Below, in pieces: positions 33,441 to 40,163 of a stretch of 64,000 nt of DNA (the first letter of the stretch is position 1; the number at the start of each line of letters is the position of its first letter). Where the stretch lies: assembly GCA_030683705.1 (NCBI GenBank), contig JAUXPP010000129.1:1-64000 (forward strand). Direction: 5' to 3'. The notes beneath the pieces are model-generated. The model did no database searches, was not told the DNA's origin, and was given only the letters and a program-made list of their open reading frames with translations. The DNA is from Polaromonas sp. Its GTDB lineage: Bacteria > Pseudomonadota > Gammaproteobacteria > Burkholderiales > Burkholderiaceae_C. Position numbers and translations under genes: made by a program.

Positions 33441-33755
33441 ATGGTCACACCCGCACCCGCACCCTCCCCCTCCCCGGACCGTTCCCCGTCCGAAGCGCCC
33501 GGCAGCAGCGAAGGCATGCCGCCGAAAACCCCCGTCGATGGCCGCGCCCGGCCCGGCCACGCCAGCACGCCGGCCGATGCATCGGACGAAGCCAGCCTGG
33601 CCCTGCCGCACGAACGCGACCAGTCGGTGGTCATGACCGACGGTGCGCCCGATCCGCAGGTCGAGCAGGCCAGCAAGGACCTGGGCCGCGGGCTCAAGGA
33701 CACCGGCAAGGGCCCCGCCATGGACGCGGCCTACGACAAGCTCAAACGTCCCTGA
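33441..33755 (+). CDS. Disordered small protein, conserved-looking, unknown
   Basis: A 104-residue protein, Pro/Ser-rich and predicted to be disordered (MVTPAPAPSPSPDRSPSE...). The C-terminal half ALPHERDQSVVMTDGAPDP and DLGRGLKDTGKGPAMDAAYDKL looks more ordered and helical, and reads like a conserved module. GGA is seen 9 bp before the ATG. It has no signal peptide. I do not recognise a family. Its stop is 2 bp before repeat family 1 copy 5. Confidence 0.6.
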   Translation: MVTPAPAPSPSPDRSPSEAPGSSEGMPPKTPVDGRARPGHASTPADASDEASLALPHERDQSVVMTDGAPDPQVEQASKDLGRGLKDTGKGPAMDAAYDKLKRP

Positions 33756-33757
33756 CC

Positions 33758-33820
33758 GCTATTGCTCCTGTTTTGATAGCTGGATACGCTCGTCCAGCAA
33801 GAGCCAGAGGCTGGTTTGGC
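33758..33820 (-). repeat. Dispersed repeat family 1, copy 5 (divergent, longer)
   Basis: On the minus strand it reads through ACGAGCGTATCCAGCTATC to aaaacaggagcaatagc. The core GAGCGTnnnCAGCTAT is shared with the family, but the upstream part is longer and the 3' end differs, so this is a diverged member. It lies in the convergent gap, 7 bp past the M14 peptidase stop. Confidence 0.55.
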
Positions 33821-33827
33821 TTGTGAT

Positions 33828-34682
33828 TCAGGGGACAGCCACCCGCGGCGAGCGCGAGGGCTCGCCCGCGCCCATGCGCTCGCTCATCCAGCGCATCAGG
33901 TCCAGCCACATCTGGCGCATCTCGGCATCCAGCGGTGTGCGCGTCGAATTGGGCAGCTCGATGGTCACCACCGGCACACCCTTGTGCACGCCCCCGTAGT
34001 TGCCCAGCGAACCGGGGAAAATGCCGACCTGGTCGAGGTAGAGCCGGCCCAGCCGGGTCGGCGGCACCGACGGGCCGTCAAAGTCCAGCACCCCATACGG
34101 CGCATGGATGCTGACGATCAGGTTGGGCTTGAAGCGCTGCATCTCGCTGTGCAGGAAAGCCGACTCCGGCTCCGACAGCGGTTTCGGCCCGGGCCAGCGG
34201 CGCGGGTCCTTGCGCGTGCGTTTTTCCCAGTAAACCTTGGCATCACGCTCCCAGTGGGGTGTCGGGAAGTTGCGGTTCAGGTCCACCCCGTTGGCATTGA
34301 CACGGCGCGGCGGCGTGGACAGCAGTCCATCGGGATTGAGCGCCGGCACAAAGCGCCAGTGAATCGCCTGCGACCATGGCGCGGGCGTCTGCTCGGCCAG
34401 CTGGATCCAGTGCAGCGCCACCGCCGCCGACGACAGTTCGTCCCCATGGATCGCGCCCAGCACCAGCACCCGCAGGTTCGCGTCGTCGGGCTGGATGTCG
34501 CGCTTCCACAGGGTCTGGCCGCGCACAGAGCGGGCCGACGTGGCCTCCAGCCGGGCCGCCTCGCACAGGCTGCGCTTGACGTTGGGCAGCTTGCGGACAA
34601 ACTCGTCGCAGGGGCCTGCGGCCTGGGCAGGCACTGTCAGCAGCAGGGACGCCAGAAGCGCGGCGAACAGGGAAAGGTGCAT
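33828..34682 (-). CDS. Exported M14-family zinc carboxypeptidase (MpaA-like)
   Basis: A 284-residue exported protein with a signal peptide (LFAALLASLLLTVPAQAA). It has the M14 zinc site H-x-x-E (His79, Glu82 in GAIHGDELSS), then NPDG, VDLNRNFP, the zinc histidine in SIHAPYG and the catalytic Glu in VVTIELPNS. The closest functional group I know with this set is MpaA-type murein peptide amidase, which trims the D-amino acid end of murein tripeptides; substrate is inferred. It is divergent from the flavin reductase gene, and no murein genes adjoin. Confidence 0.82.
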   Translation of the reverse strand: MHLSLFAALLASLLLTVPAQAAGPCDEFVRKLPNVKRSLCEAARLEATSARSVRGQTLWKRDIQPDDANLRVLVLGAIHGDELSSAAVALHWIQLAEQTPAPWSQAIHWRFVPALNPDGLLSTPPRRVNANGVDLNRNFPTPHWERDAKVYWEKRTRKDPRRWPGPKPLSEPESAFLHSEMQRFKPNLIVSIHAPYGVLDFDGPSVPPTRLGRLYLDQVGIFPGSLGNYGGVHKGVPVVTIELPNSTRTPLDAEMRQMWLDLMRWMSERMGAGEPSRSPRVAVP

Positions 34683-34735
34683 CGGGAAATTCTACGCGCC
34701 GCATCGCGCGTGGGTGCTTGGGGTAAATTAGCCGG

Positions 34736-35254
34736 ATGTCTCCCCCCGTTCGCCCCCGCCAGGCCGGCCACCCGAGTTTTTCGCCGCTGGAGTTCCGTGC
34801 CTCGCTGGCCATGTTTGCCACGGGGGTGACGATTGTCACGGCGCGTGCCGACAACGGCGAGCTGATCGGGCTGACCGCCAACTCCTTCAATTCCGTTTCA
34901 CTGGCACCGCCGCTGGTGCTCTGGAGCCTGGCCCGCGCGGCCGGTTCCCTGCCCGCGCTGAGCACCGGCTCGCACTACGCGATCAACATCCTCGCGGCCG
35001 ACCAGAAGGAGCTGGCCGAGCGTTTTGCCGCCAGGCGCGAAGGCCGCTGGGCCGGTGTCGCCTGGACCGAGGGGGTGGGCGGCGCACCGCTGCTGACCGG
35101 GTCGGCCGCGGTCTTCGAATGTTTCAACCGCAGCCGTTATGAAGAAGGCGACCACGTGATTTTTGTCGGCGAAGTCGAGCACTGCAGCCACCGCGCCGGC
35201 GCCGCACCGCTGCTGTTTCACGGCGGGCGCTTTTACACCGAGCATCCGCTCTGA
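34736..35254 (+). CDS. Flavin reductase-like FMN-binding protein
   Basis: A 172-residue flavin-reductase-domain protein (HpaC/Fre-like small component). Motifs are FRASLAMFATGVTIVTAR, LIGLTANSFNSVSLAPPLVLWSLAR and the C-terminal HVIFVGEVEHCSH plus LLFHGGRFY. These enzymes reduce FMN or FAD with NAD(P)H and feed two-component monooxygenases. No oxygenase partner is nearby. It is the first gene of a pair with the DMT transporter, 28 bp upstream, and both point the same way. Confidence 0.88.
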   Translation: MSPPVRPRQAGHPSFSPLEFRASLAMFATGVTIVTARADNGELIGLTANSFNSVSLAPPLVLWSLARAAGSLPALSTGSHYAINILAADQKELAERFAARREGRWAGVAWTEGVGGAPLLTGSAAVFECFNRSRYEEGDHVIFVGEVEHCSHRAGAAPLLFHGGRFYTEHPL

Positions 35255-35282
35255 CCGCACCCGCCGCAACCCATCGCCACGC

Positions 35283-36179
35283 ATGACGCCACGCAAGACC
35301 CAACTCGATACCCTGGCCATCTCCCTGCTGCTGGCCTGCTGCCTGTTCTGGGGCTTCCAGCAGGTGCTGGTCAAGGCAACGCTGGCCGAGGTGGCTCCGG
35401 CTTTCCAGGCCGCCATCCGTTTTGCCGGCGCCACCGTGCTGCTGCTGGTGTGGTGCGCCTGGCGCGGCATCCGGTTGTTCGGCGCCGACGGCTCGCTGCG
35501 CGCCGGGCTGCTGGCGGGCAGCCTGTTCGCCGCCGAGTTTGCCTGCCTCTACCTCGGCCTGCAGTACACCAGCGCGTCGCGCCTGACCGTTTTCCTTTAC
35601 ACCTCGCCGTTCTGGGTGGCGGCCTTGCTGCCGATCTGGGTCAAATCCGAAAAGCTGCGGCCGGTGCAATGGGCCGGCCTGGCCTGCGCCTTTGCGGCCG
35701 TGGTGTTTGCGCTGCGCGACGGTTTCAGCGCGGGCGCGGCGTCCACCTGGATCGGCGACGTGATGGCCCTGGTGGCCGGCATGTTGTGGGGCCTGACCAC
35801 GGTGGTGATCCGCGCCTCCTCACTGGCGCGCGTGTCGCCGGAGAAGCTGCTGCTGTACCAGATCGCCGTGAGCACGGCCATCCTGCCGCTGGTGTCGCTG
35901 GCGCTGGGTGAACGCTGGTCCTGGGACTTCAGCGCCTTCGCCGCCACCTCGCTGCTGCTGCAGACGGTGGTCGGCGCGTTTGCCAGCTACCTGGCCTGGA
36001 TGTGGATGCTGGGCCGCTACCCGGCCACCAAAATTTCCGTCTTCGTGTTCCTCACGCCGCTGTTTGCGCTGCTGTTCGGCGTGGTATGGCTGAACGAGGC
36101 CGCCACGCCCAGCCTGCTGGCGGCGCTGGTGCTGGTGGCACTCGGCATTGTGCTGGTGAATCGCAAGCCGGCGGCCTAG
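35283..36179 (+). CDS. EamA-domain drug/metabolite transporter
   Basis: A 298-residue inner-membrane protein with ten hydrophobic helices and two EamA domains (about 10-140 and 150-285). The signatures LACCLFWGFQQVLVKATL at the first helix and LVAGMLWGLTTVVIRAS and KISVFVFLTPLFALLFGVVWLNE in the second are typical of DMT exporters. The ATG at 35283 is used because it starts right at the first helix. Substrate unknown. Its stop codon overlaps the acetoacetyl-CoA synthetase stop in the palindrome CTAG. Confidence 0.9.
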   Translation: MTPRKTQLDTLAISLLLACCLFWGFQQVLVKATLAEVAPAFQAAIRFAGATVLLLVWCAWRGIRLFGADGSLRAGLLAGSLFAAEFACLYLGLQYTSASRLTVFLYTSPFWVAALLPIWVKSEKLRPVQWAGLACAFAAVVFALRDGFSAGAASTWIGDVMALVAGMLWGLTTVVIRASSLARVSPEKLLLYQIAVSTAILPLVSLALGERWSWDFSAFAATSLLLQTVVGAFASYLAWMWMLGRYPATKISVFVFLTPLFALLFGVVWLNEAATPSLLAALVLVALGIVLVNRKPAA

Positions 36180-38302
36180 GCCGGGGCGCCGCGCTTGGCG
36201 GCAAAGGCCACATACCAGTCCAGGCAAGCCGGATTCGCCATCGCATCGCGATTGACCACTTTTTTGATGGGCTGGCCCAGCAGCAGTTTCTTGATTGGCA
36301 GTTCCTGCTTTTTGCCTGACAGAGTGCGCGGGATCTCCGGCACCTGGAAAATGTCGTTGGGCACAAACCGCGGTGACAAGGCGGTCTTGATGGCGTTGTT
36401 GAGCCTGGCCTTCATGGCGTCGTCGAGCGTCACGCCCTCGCGCAGCACCACGAACAGCGGCATGTAGCTCTCGCGGCCCAGGTACTCCAGGTCCACCACC
36501 ATGGAATCGATCACCTCCGGCAAGGCCTCGACCGCGCTGTACAGCTCGCTGGTGCCCATGCGCAGCCCGTGGCGGTTGATGGTGGCGTCGGACCGGCCAT
36601 AAATGATGCAGCTGCCCGAGGGCGTGACCTTGAGCCAGTCGCCATGGCGCCAGACATTCGGGTACATGTCGAAGTAACTGGAGAGATAACGTTTGTTGCC
36701 CTCGTCACCCCAGAAGTACAGCGGCATGGACGGGATGGGCTGGCTGCAGACCAGCTCGCCGACCTCGCCAATGACCGGTTCACCGGCTTCATTCCAGGCT
36801 TCCACCGCGCAGCCCAGCAGGCGGCACTGCATCTCCCCCGGCACCTGCGGCAACTCGCGGTTGCCACCGATGAAGGCCCCGGCAAAGTCCGTTCCCCCTG
36901 AAATATTGCACCACCAGATCGGCTCCCCCACGCTTTTCACTTCGTGTAATGCGCTGCCCCCTGAGGGGGCTAATTTTCCTAGGGGCGGCCCGTCGGAAAA
37001 TTGTCGCGGCGTGCTCGTGCGACCCTGCGCGCGCAAGCGTTCAAACTGCGCCGTGCCCCAGCGCTGCGCTTCTTCGGATAGCGGCGACCCCGTCGTGCCC
37101 AGCGCACGCACACGGGAAAGATCGCCGCAAGCCGACAAATCGATGCCCGCCTTCATGCAGTTGGCAAAAAAGGCCGCGCCGGCGCCGAAAAAAGTCACGC
37201 CAAGCTGGGCGGCGAAGCGCCACAGCGTGGTCCAGTCCGGCTGGTCCTTGCTGCCGCCCGGGTTGCCGTCGTAGATGCAGCAGGTGGTGCCGTTGAGCAG
37301 GCCGCTTGTCTGCGCGTTCCACATGACCCAGCCGGTCGAGCTGTACCAGTGGAAACGTTCACCCCAGGAGTTGGGGTGGTAGCTGCAGCCCACGTCGTTG
37401 TGCAGGGTCTTGAGCGCCAGGGCCACGATGACGGTGCCGCCGTGGCCGTGCACGATCGGCTTGGGCAGGCCGGTGGTGCCGCTGGAATACACAATCCACA
37501 GCGGGTGGTCGAATGGCAGCCAGACCGGCTCGAAGGCCGCCGTTTCGGCATCATTTCGGGCTGTGGCGTCCGCCAGACGTGCGCAGCCAGCTATTGTTTT
37601 TGTAGCATCCAGATTGCCGTGCACGATCACGTGCTGCACGCTGGGCAGCGCGGCACGCAACTCGTCCAGCACCGCCGTCCGGTCGAAATCTCGGCCGCCG
37701 TAAGTCACGCCGTCGCAGGCGATCAGCACCCGGGGTGCGATCTGGCGGAAGCGGTCCAGCACGGCGTTGGTGCCCATGTCGGGCGCACAAATGCTCCAGA
37801 CGCCGCCTATGCTGACCACCGCGAGGAATGCCACCATCGCTTCGGGAATGTTCGGCAGGTACGCCGCCACGCGGTCACCGGGCTGCACACCCTGGGCCTG
37901 CAGGTGCAGGGCGAGCGCGGCGACCTGCCGGCGCAACTCGGGCCAGCTCATCTCGCGCGGCGGCGCACCGGCCGCCAGGCTTTTTTCGTTGTGGCTGATC
38001 AGGGCCGGAAAACCCGCTGCATCGGCTTTCCCGACGTGGCGGAACACCTGCTGCGCATAATTGAACTGCGCGCCCGGAAACCAGGACGCACCGGGCATGC
38101 GATTGAGTGCCAGCACGGCACGGTGCGGCGTCGGCGACTGCAGATCGAAATAGTCCCAGATGCTTTGCCAGAAGGCGTCGAGGTCGGTGACCGACCAGCG
38201 CCGCAACGCGTCATAGGAGGCGAAGCTCAGGCCCCGGGTATGTTGCAGCCAGTCCTGGTACAGGCGGATTTGTGGGATGAAGGGGGAGACGTTACGGGTC
38301 AT
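36176..38302 (-). CDS. aacS: Acetoacetyl-CoA synthetase with two repeat-derived in-frame inserts
   Basis: A 708-residue ANL-superfamily ligase that activates acetoacetate with ATP and CoA, used in short-chain polyester and ketone-body metabolism. The AMP motif IVYSSGTTGLPKPIVHGHGG, the A8-region GRSDATINRHGLRMGT and the C-terminal catalytic Lys in LSGKKQELPIKKLL are present. Typical family members are about 650-670 residues; the excess of roughly 40 comes from two inserts: residues about 232-249 from repeat family 1 (37558-37607) and about 438-460 from repeat family 2 (36925-36991). The second lies just before the conserved ISGGTDF motif near the active site, so activity may be affected, though the frame and all core motifs survive. 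Confidence 0.93.
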   Translation of the reverse strand: MTRNVSPFIPQIRLYQDWLQHTRGLSFASYDALRRWSVTDLDAFWQSIWDYFDLQSPTPHRAVLALNRMPGASWFPGAQFNYAQQVFRHVGKADAAGFPALISHNEKSLAAGAPPREMSWPELRRQVAALALHLQAQGVQPGDRVAAYLPNIPEAMVAFLAVVSIGGVWSICAPDMGTNAVLDRFRQIAPRVLIACDGVTYGGRDFDRTAVLDELRAALPSVQHVIVHGNLDATKTIAGCARLADATARNDAETAAFEPVWLPFDHPLWIVYSSGTTGLPKPIVHGHGGTVIVALALKTLHNDVGCSYHPNSWGERFHWYSSTGWVMWNAQTSGLLNGTTCCIYDGNPGGSKDQPDWTTLWRFAAQLGVTFFGAGAAFFANCMKAGIDLSACGDLSRVRALGTTGSPLSEEAQRWGTAQFERLRAQGRTSTPRQFSDGPPLGKLAPSGGSALHEVKSVGEPIWWCNISGGTDFAGAFIGGNRELPQVPGEMQCRLLGCAVEAWNEAGEPVIGEVGELVCSQPIPSMPLYFWGDEGNKRYLSSYFDMYPNVWRHGDWLKVTPSGSCIIYGRSDATINRHGLRMGTSELYSAVEALPEVIDSMVVDLEYLGRESYMPLFVVLREGVTLDDAMKARLNNAIKTALSPRFVPNDIFQVPEIPRTLSGKKQELPIKKLLLGQPIKKVVNRDAMANPACLDWYVAFAAKRGAPA
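36925..36991 (-). repeat. Dispersed repeat family 2, copy 2, in frame inside aacS
   Basis: A 67-bp element matching the copy at 9628-9694 in length, ends (CCCCCACGCT and GGGGCGGCCC on the + strand) and central stem (GCCCCCTGAGGGGGC). Translated on the minus strand, it reads GPPLGKLAPSGGSALHE in the same frame that encodes the ExbB tail. Confidence 0.8.
37558..37607 (+). repeat. Dispersed repeat family 1, copy 6, in frame inside aacS
   Basis: A 50-bp element beginning GGGCTGTGGCGTCCG, with GTGCGCAGCCAGCTATTG and ending TGTAGCA. It is antisense to aacS and is translated as DATKTIAGCARLADATAR, in the same element frame as the leuS insert. Confidence 0.78.
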
Positions 38303-38362
38303 GGGGCACAGGTTAACGCAACTGCCTGCGGCAACACCCGAATTCAGGGTGGCTGGACCGTT

Positions 38363-38392
38363 TTGACGTGTTTAGCACAAGTGTGCTAATAT
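38363..38392 (+). promoter_or_regulatory. Promoter and palindromic operator of the TetR gene
   Basis: A -35 TTGACG (38363-38368) and a -10 TAATAT (38387-38392) are separated by 18 bp. Between and over them is the perfect palindrome TTAGCACA-ag-TGTGCTAA (38372-38389). Seven bases after the -10 comes the ATG at 38399, so the mRNA should be almost leaderless. The layout strongly suggests negative autoregulation. Confidence 0.75.
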
Positions 38393-38398
38393 TTATCC

Positions 38399-39001
38399 AT
38401 GGATGCCAAAACCCAGAAAAGCGAGATGACCCGCGCCGCGATTGTCGGTGCGGCGCTGGACCTCGCGTCGGCCGACGGACTTGAAGCGATCACGCTGCAG
38501 GCCGTCGCGGACCGGCTGGGTTTGTCCAAAAGCGGGGTGTTTTCGCGCATCGGCTCGCGCGAGGCGCTGCAGAAAGCCGTGATCGAGGAATTCGGCCGGC
38601 GCTTCATCGCCGATGTGTTTGTGCCGGCCATGCAGCTGCCCAAGGGCCTGCCCCGGCTGGACGCGATCATGCAGCGCTGGATCGTGCGCATGCGCGATGT
38701 CGAGGTGAAGTCCGGCTGCATCTATACCGCCGGCGCCTTCGAGCTCGACGACCGCGAAGGCGAGTTGCGCGACGTGCTGCTGCAGGAAGTCACGCGCTGG
38801 CGCGCCGCGCTGCGCCGGACCACGCAGCAAGCCATCGATGCCGGCCACCTGAGGGCCGACACCGACCCCGAACAACTCGTCTGTGAAGTCAGCGCCCTGG
38901 CCATGGGCCTGCTGCACGACGCACGTTTTTTGCGCGACCAGCGCGCCGCCGAGCGGGCCCAGGCCAGCTGGCAGCGCCTGAAAACCAGTTACCAGGCCTG
39001 A
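38399..39001 (+). CDS. TetR-family regulator, likely autorepressed
   Basis: A 200-residue repressor: helix-turn-helix about 12-58 (ALDLASADGLEAITLQAVADRLGLSKSGVFSRIGSREAL in three helices), then a C-terminal ligand domain. The ATG at 38399 falls at the predicted transcription start; an alternative ATG at 38426 (MTRAAI) has only a weak ribosome site. The operator at 38372-38389 overlaps its own promoter. Downstream in the same direction come a tiny membrane protein, an alpha/beta hydrolase and a permease, which are candidate targets, along with the divergent aacS. Confidence 0.88.
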   Translation: MDAKTQKSEMTRAAIVGAALDLASADGLEAITLQAVADRLGLSKSGVFSRIGSREALQKAVIEEFGRRFIADVFVPAMQLPKGLPRLDAIMQRWIVRMRDVEVKSGCIYTAGAFELDDREGELRDVLLQEVTRWRAALRRTTQQAIDAGHLRADTDPEQLVCEVSALAMGLLHDARFLRDQRAAERAQASWQRLKTSYQA

Positions 39002-39083
39002 GACCTGGCGAGAAGTGATGCCCCACAAGGGCTTTTTGTTCACCCGCATTTCGCACAACCGTGCGGAGAAAAAAGGAAATGCC

Positions 39084-39197
39084 ATGTTGCTCCTGATCGT
39101 TCCCCTGGCCCTGTTGGTTGTCGTGCGCGCGGCGCGCGCCGTCCGCGAGTCGCTGCGCGGTGTGCCGCGCAGCAACCGCGACTGGATCTGGTACTGA
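39084..39197 (+). CDS. Tiny membrane protein (37 residues)
   Basis: A 37-residue peptide starting MLLLIVPLALLVVVRAARAV with one N-terminal helix followed by a basic, Trp-ended tail (SLRGVPRSNRDWIWY). AAAGGA lies just ahead of its ATG at 39084. It sits 12 bp before the alpha/beta hydrolase gene, in the same direction, so it is likely cotranscribed or coupled. I recognise no family. Confidence 0.5.
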   Translation: MLLLIVPLALLVVVRAARAVRESLRGVPRSNRDWIWY

Positions 39198-39209
39198 GAG
39201 GACACCGCC

Positions 39210-40094
39210 ATGACCCGCAGTCCTGCTGAAGCCACCGCCGCTTTCTACAACACCAGCCCGGTCACCCGGCTGGCCCGCTGGGGCCTGGGCGCGTCGCAGC
39301 GCCTGTGGCCCGCGCTGGCGGTGCGCGCCGCCTACCGCCTGTTCGGCACGCCCCTGCCGCCGCGCTGGCTGGCGCGGCGCCGCGCCTGGCCGGCCGACTG
39401 GACGCTCAGCGCCTGGCCGTTCGAAAACGCCAGCATCACGCTCTACAGCCGGCCGGTCGCGCCGCACGGGCCGGTGGTGCTGCTGGTGCACGGATGGGGC
39501 GGGCATGCCGGCCAAATGCTGGCGCTCGCCGATCGCCTGCAGTCGCAGGGCTTGCGGCCGGTGATTCTCGAGATGCCGGCGCATGGCCGCAGCGCCGGCC
39601 CGACCAGCAACCTGCCGCAGTTCGCGCGCGCCATCGACTACGCGGCAGCGCGCCTGCAGCAGCAGGGTTTCCGGCTGGACGCGGTCGTCGCCCACTCGCT
39701 GGGCGCCAACGCCGCGGCCTTTGCCGCCAGCCGCGGCCTGGCGTTGCGCAAGCTGGTGCTGCTGGCGCCGCCGGCTTCACCGCATGAGTACACGCGGCTG
39801 TTTGCGCAGGTCTTCGGCCTGAGCGAGCGCACCCGCGCGGCCATGCAAAAACGTTTCGAGGCGCGCGAGGGTGTGTTGATGCCGCAGTTCGAGCCGCAGG
39901 CCGTCGGCCCGCGCATTCGCCAGGCCACGCTGGTGGTCCATGACCGGCGCGACAGCATCAACCGCTTCGCCGACGGCGTGGCTTTCAGCCAGGCCATCGC
40001 CGGCGCACGGCTGCTGGCCACCCAGGACCTGGGGCATCGCCGCCTGCTCAAGGACGACGCGGTGTTGCAGGAGGTTGCCGACTTTCTGGCCTGA
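39210..40094 (+). CDS. Alpha/beta-fold hydrolase
   Basis: A 294-residue hydrolase. The oxyanion loop VVLLVHGWGGHAGQM is at 89-104, the nucleophile elbow AHSLGANAA puts catalytic Ser163, the acid lies in VVHDRRDSINRF and the His in DLGHRRLLKD. It has a roughly 60-residue N-terminal extension with a hydrophobic/basic character before the core (TRLARWGLGASQRLW), perhaps membrane-associated. Esterase or thioesterase-like; substrate unknown. It may be an export of the TetR-controlled cluster that starts at 38399. Confidence 0.78.
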   Translation: MTRSPAEATAAFYNTSPVTRLARWGLGASQRLWPALAVRAAYRLFGTPLPPRWLARRRAWPADWTLSAWPFENASITLYSRPVAPHGPVVLLVHGWGGHAGQMLALADRLQSQGLRPVILEMPAHGRSAGPTSNLPQFARAIDYAAARLQQQGFRLDAVVAHSLGANAAAFAASRGLALRKLVLLAPPASPHEYTRLFAQVFGLSERTRAAMQKRFEAREGVLMPQFEPQAVGPRIRQATLVVHDRRDSINRFADGVAFSQAIAGARLLATQDLGHRRLLKDDAVLQEVADFLA

Positions 40095-40163
40095 AGCGCA
40101 GCGCAAGCATGCACCATCCCTGTGCAAGGCCCTATCATTGCCGCACTTCAACATGAGGAGACG

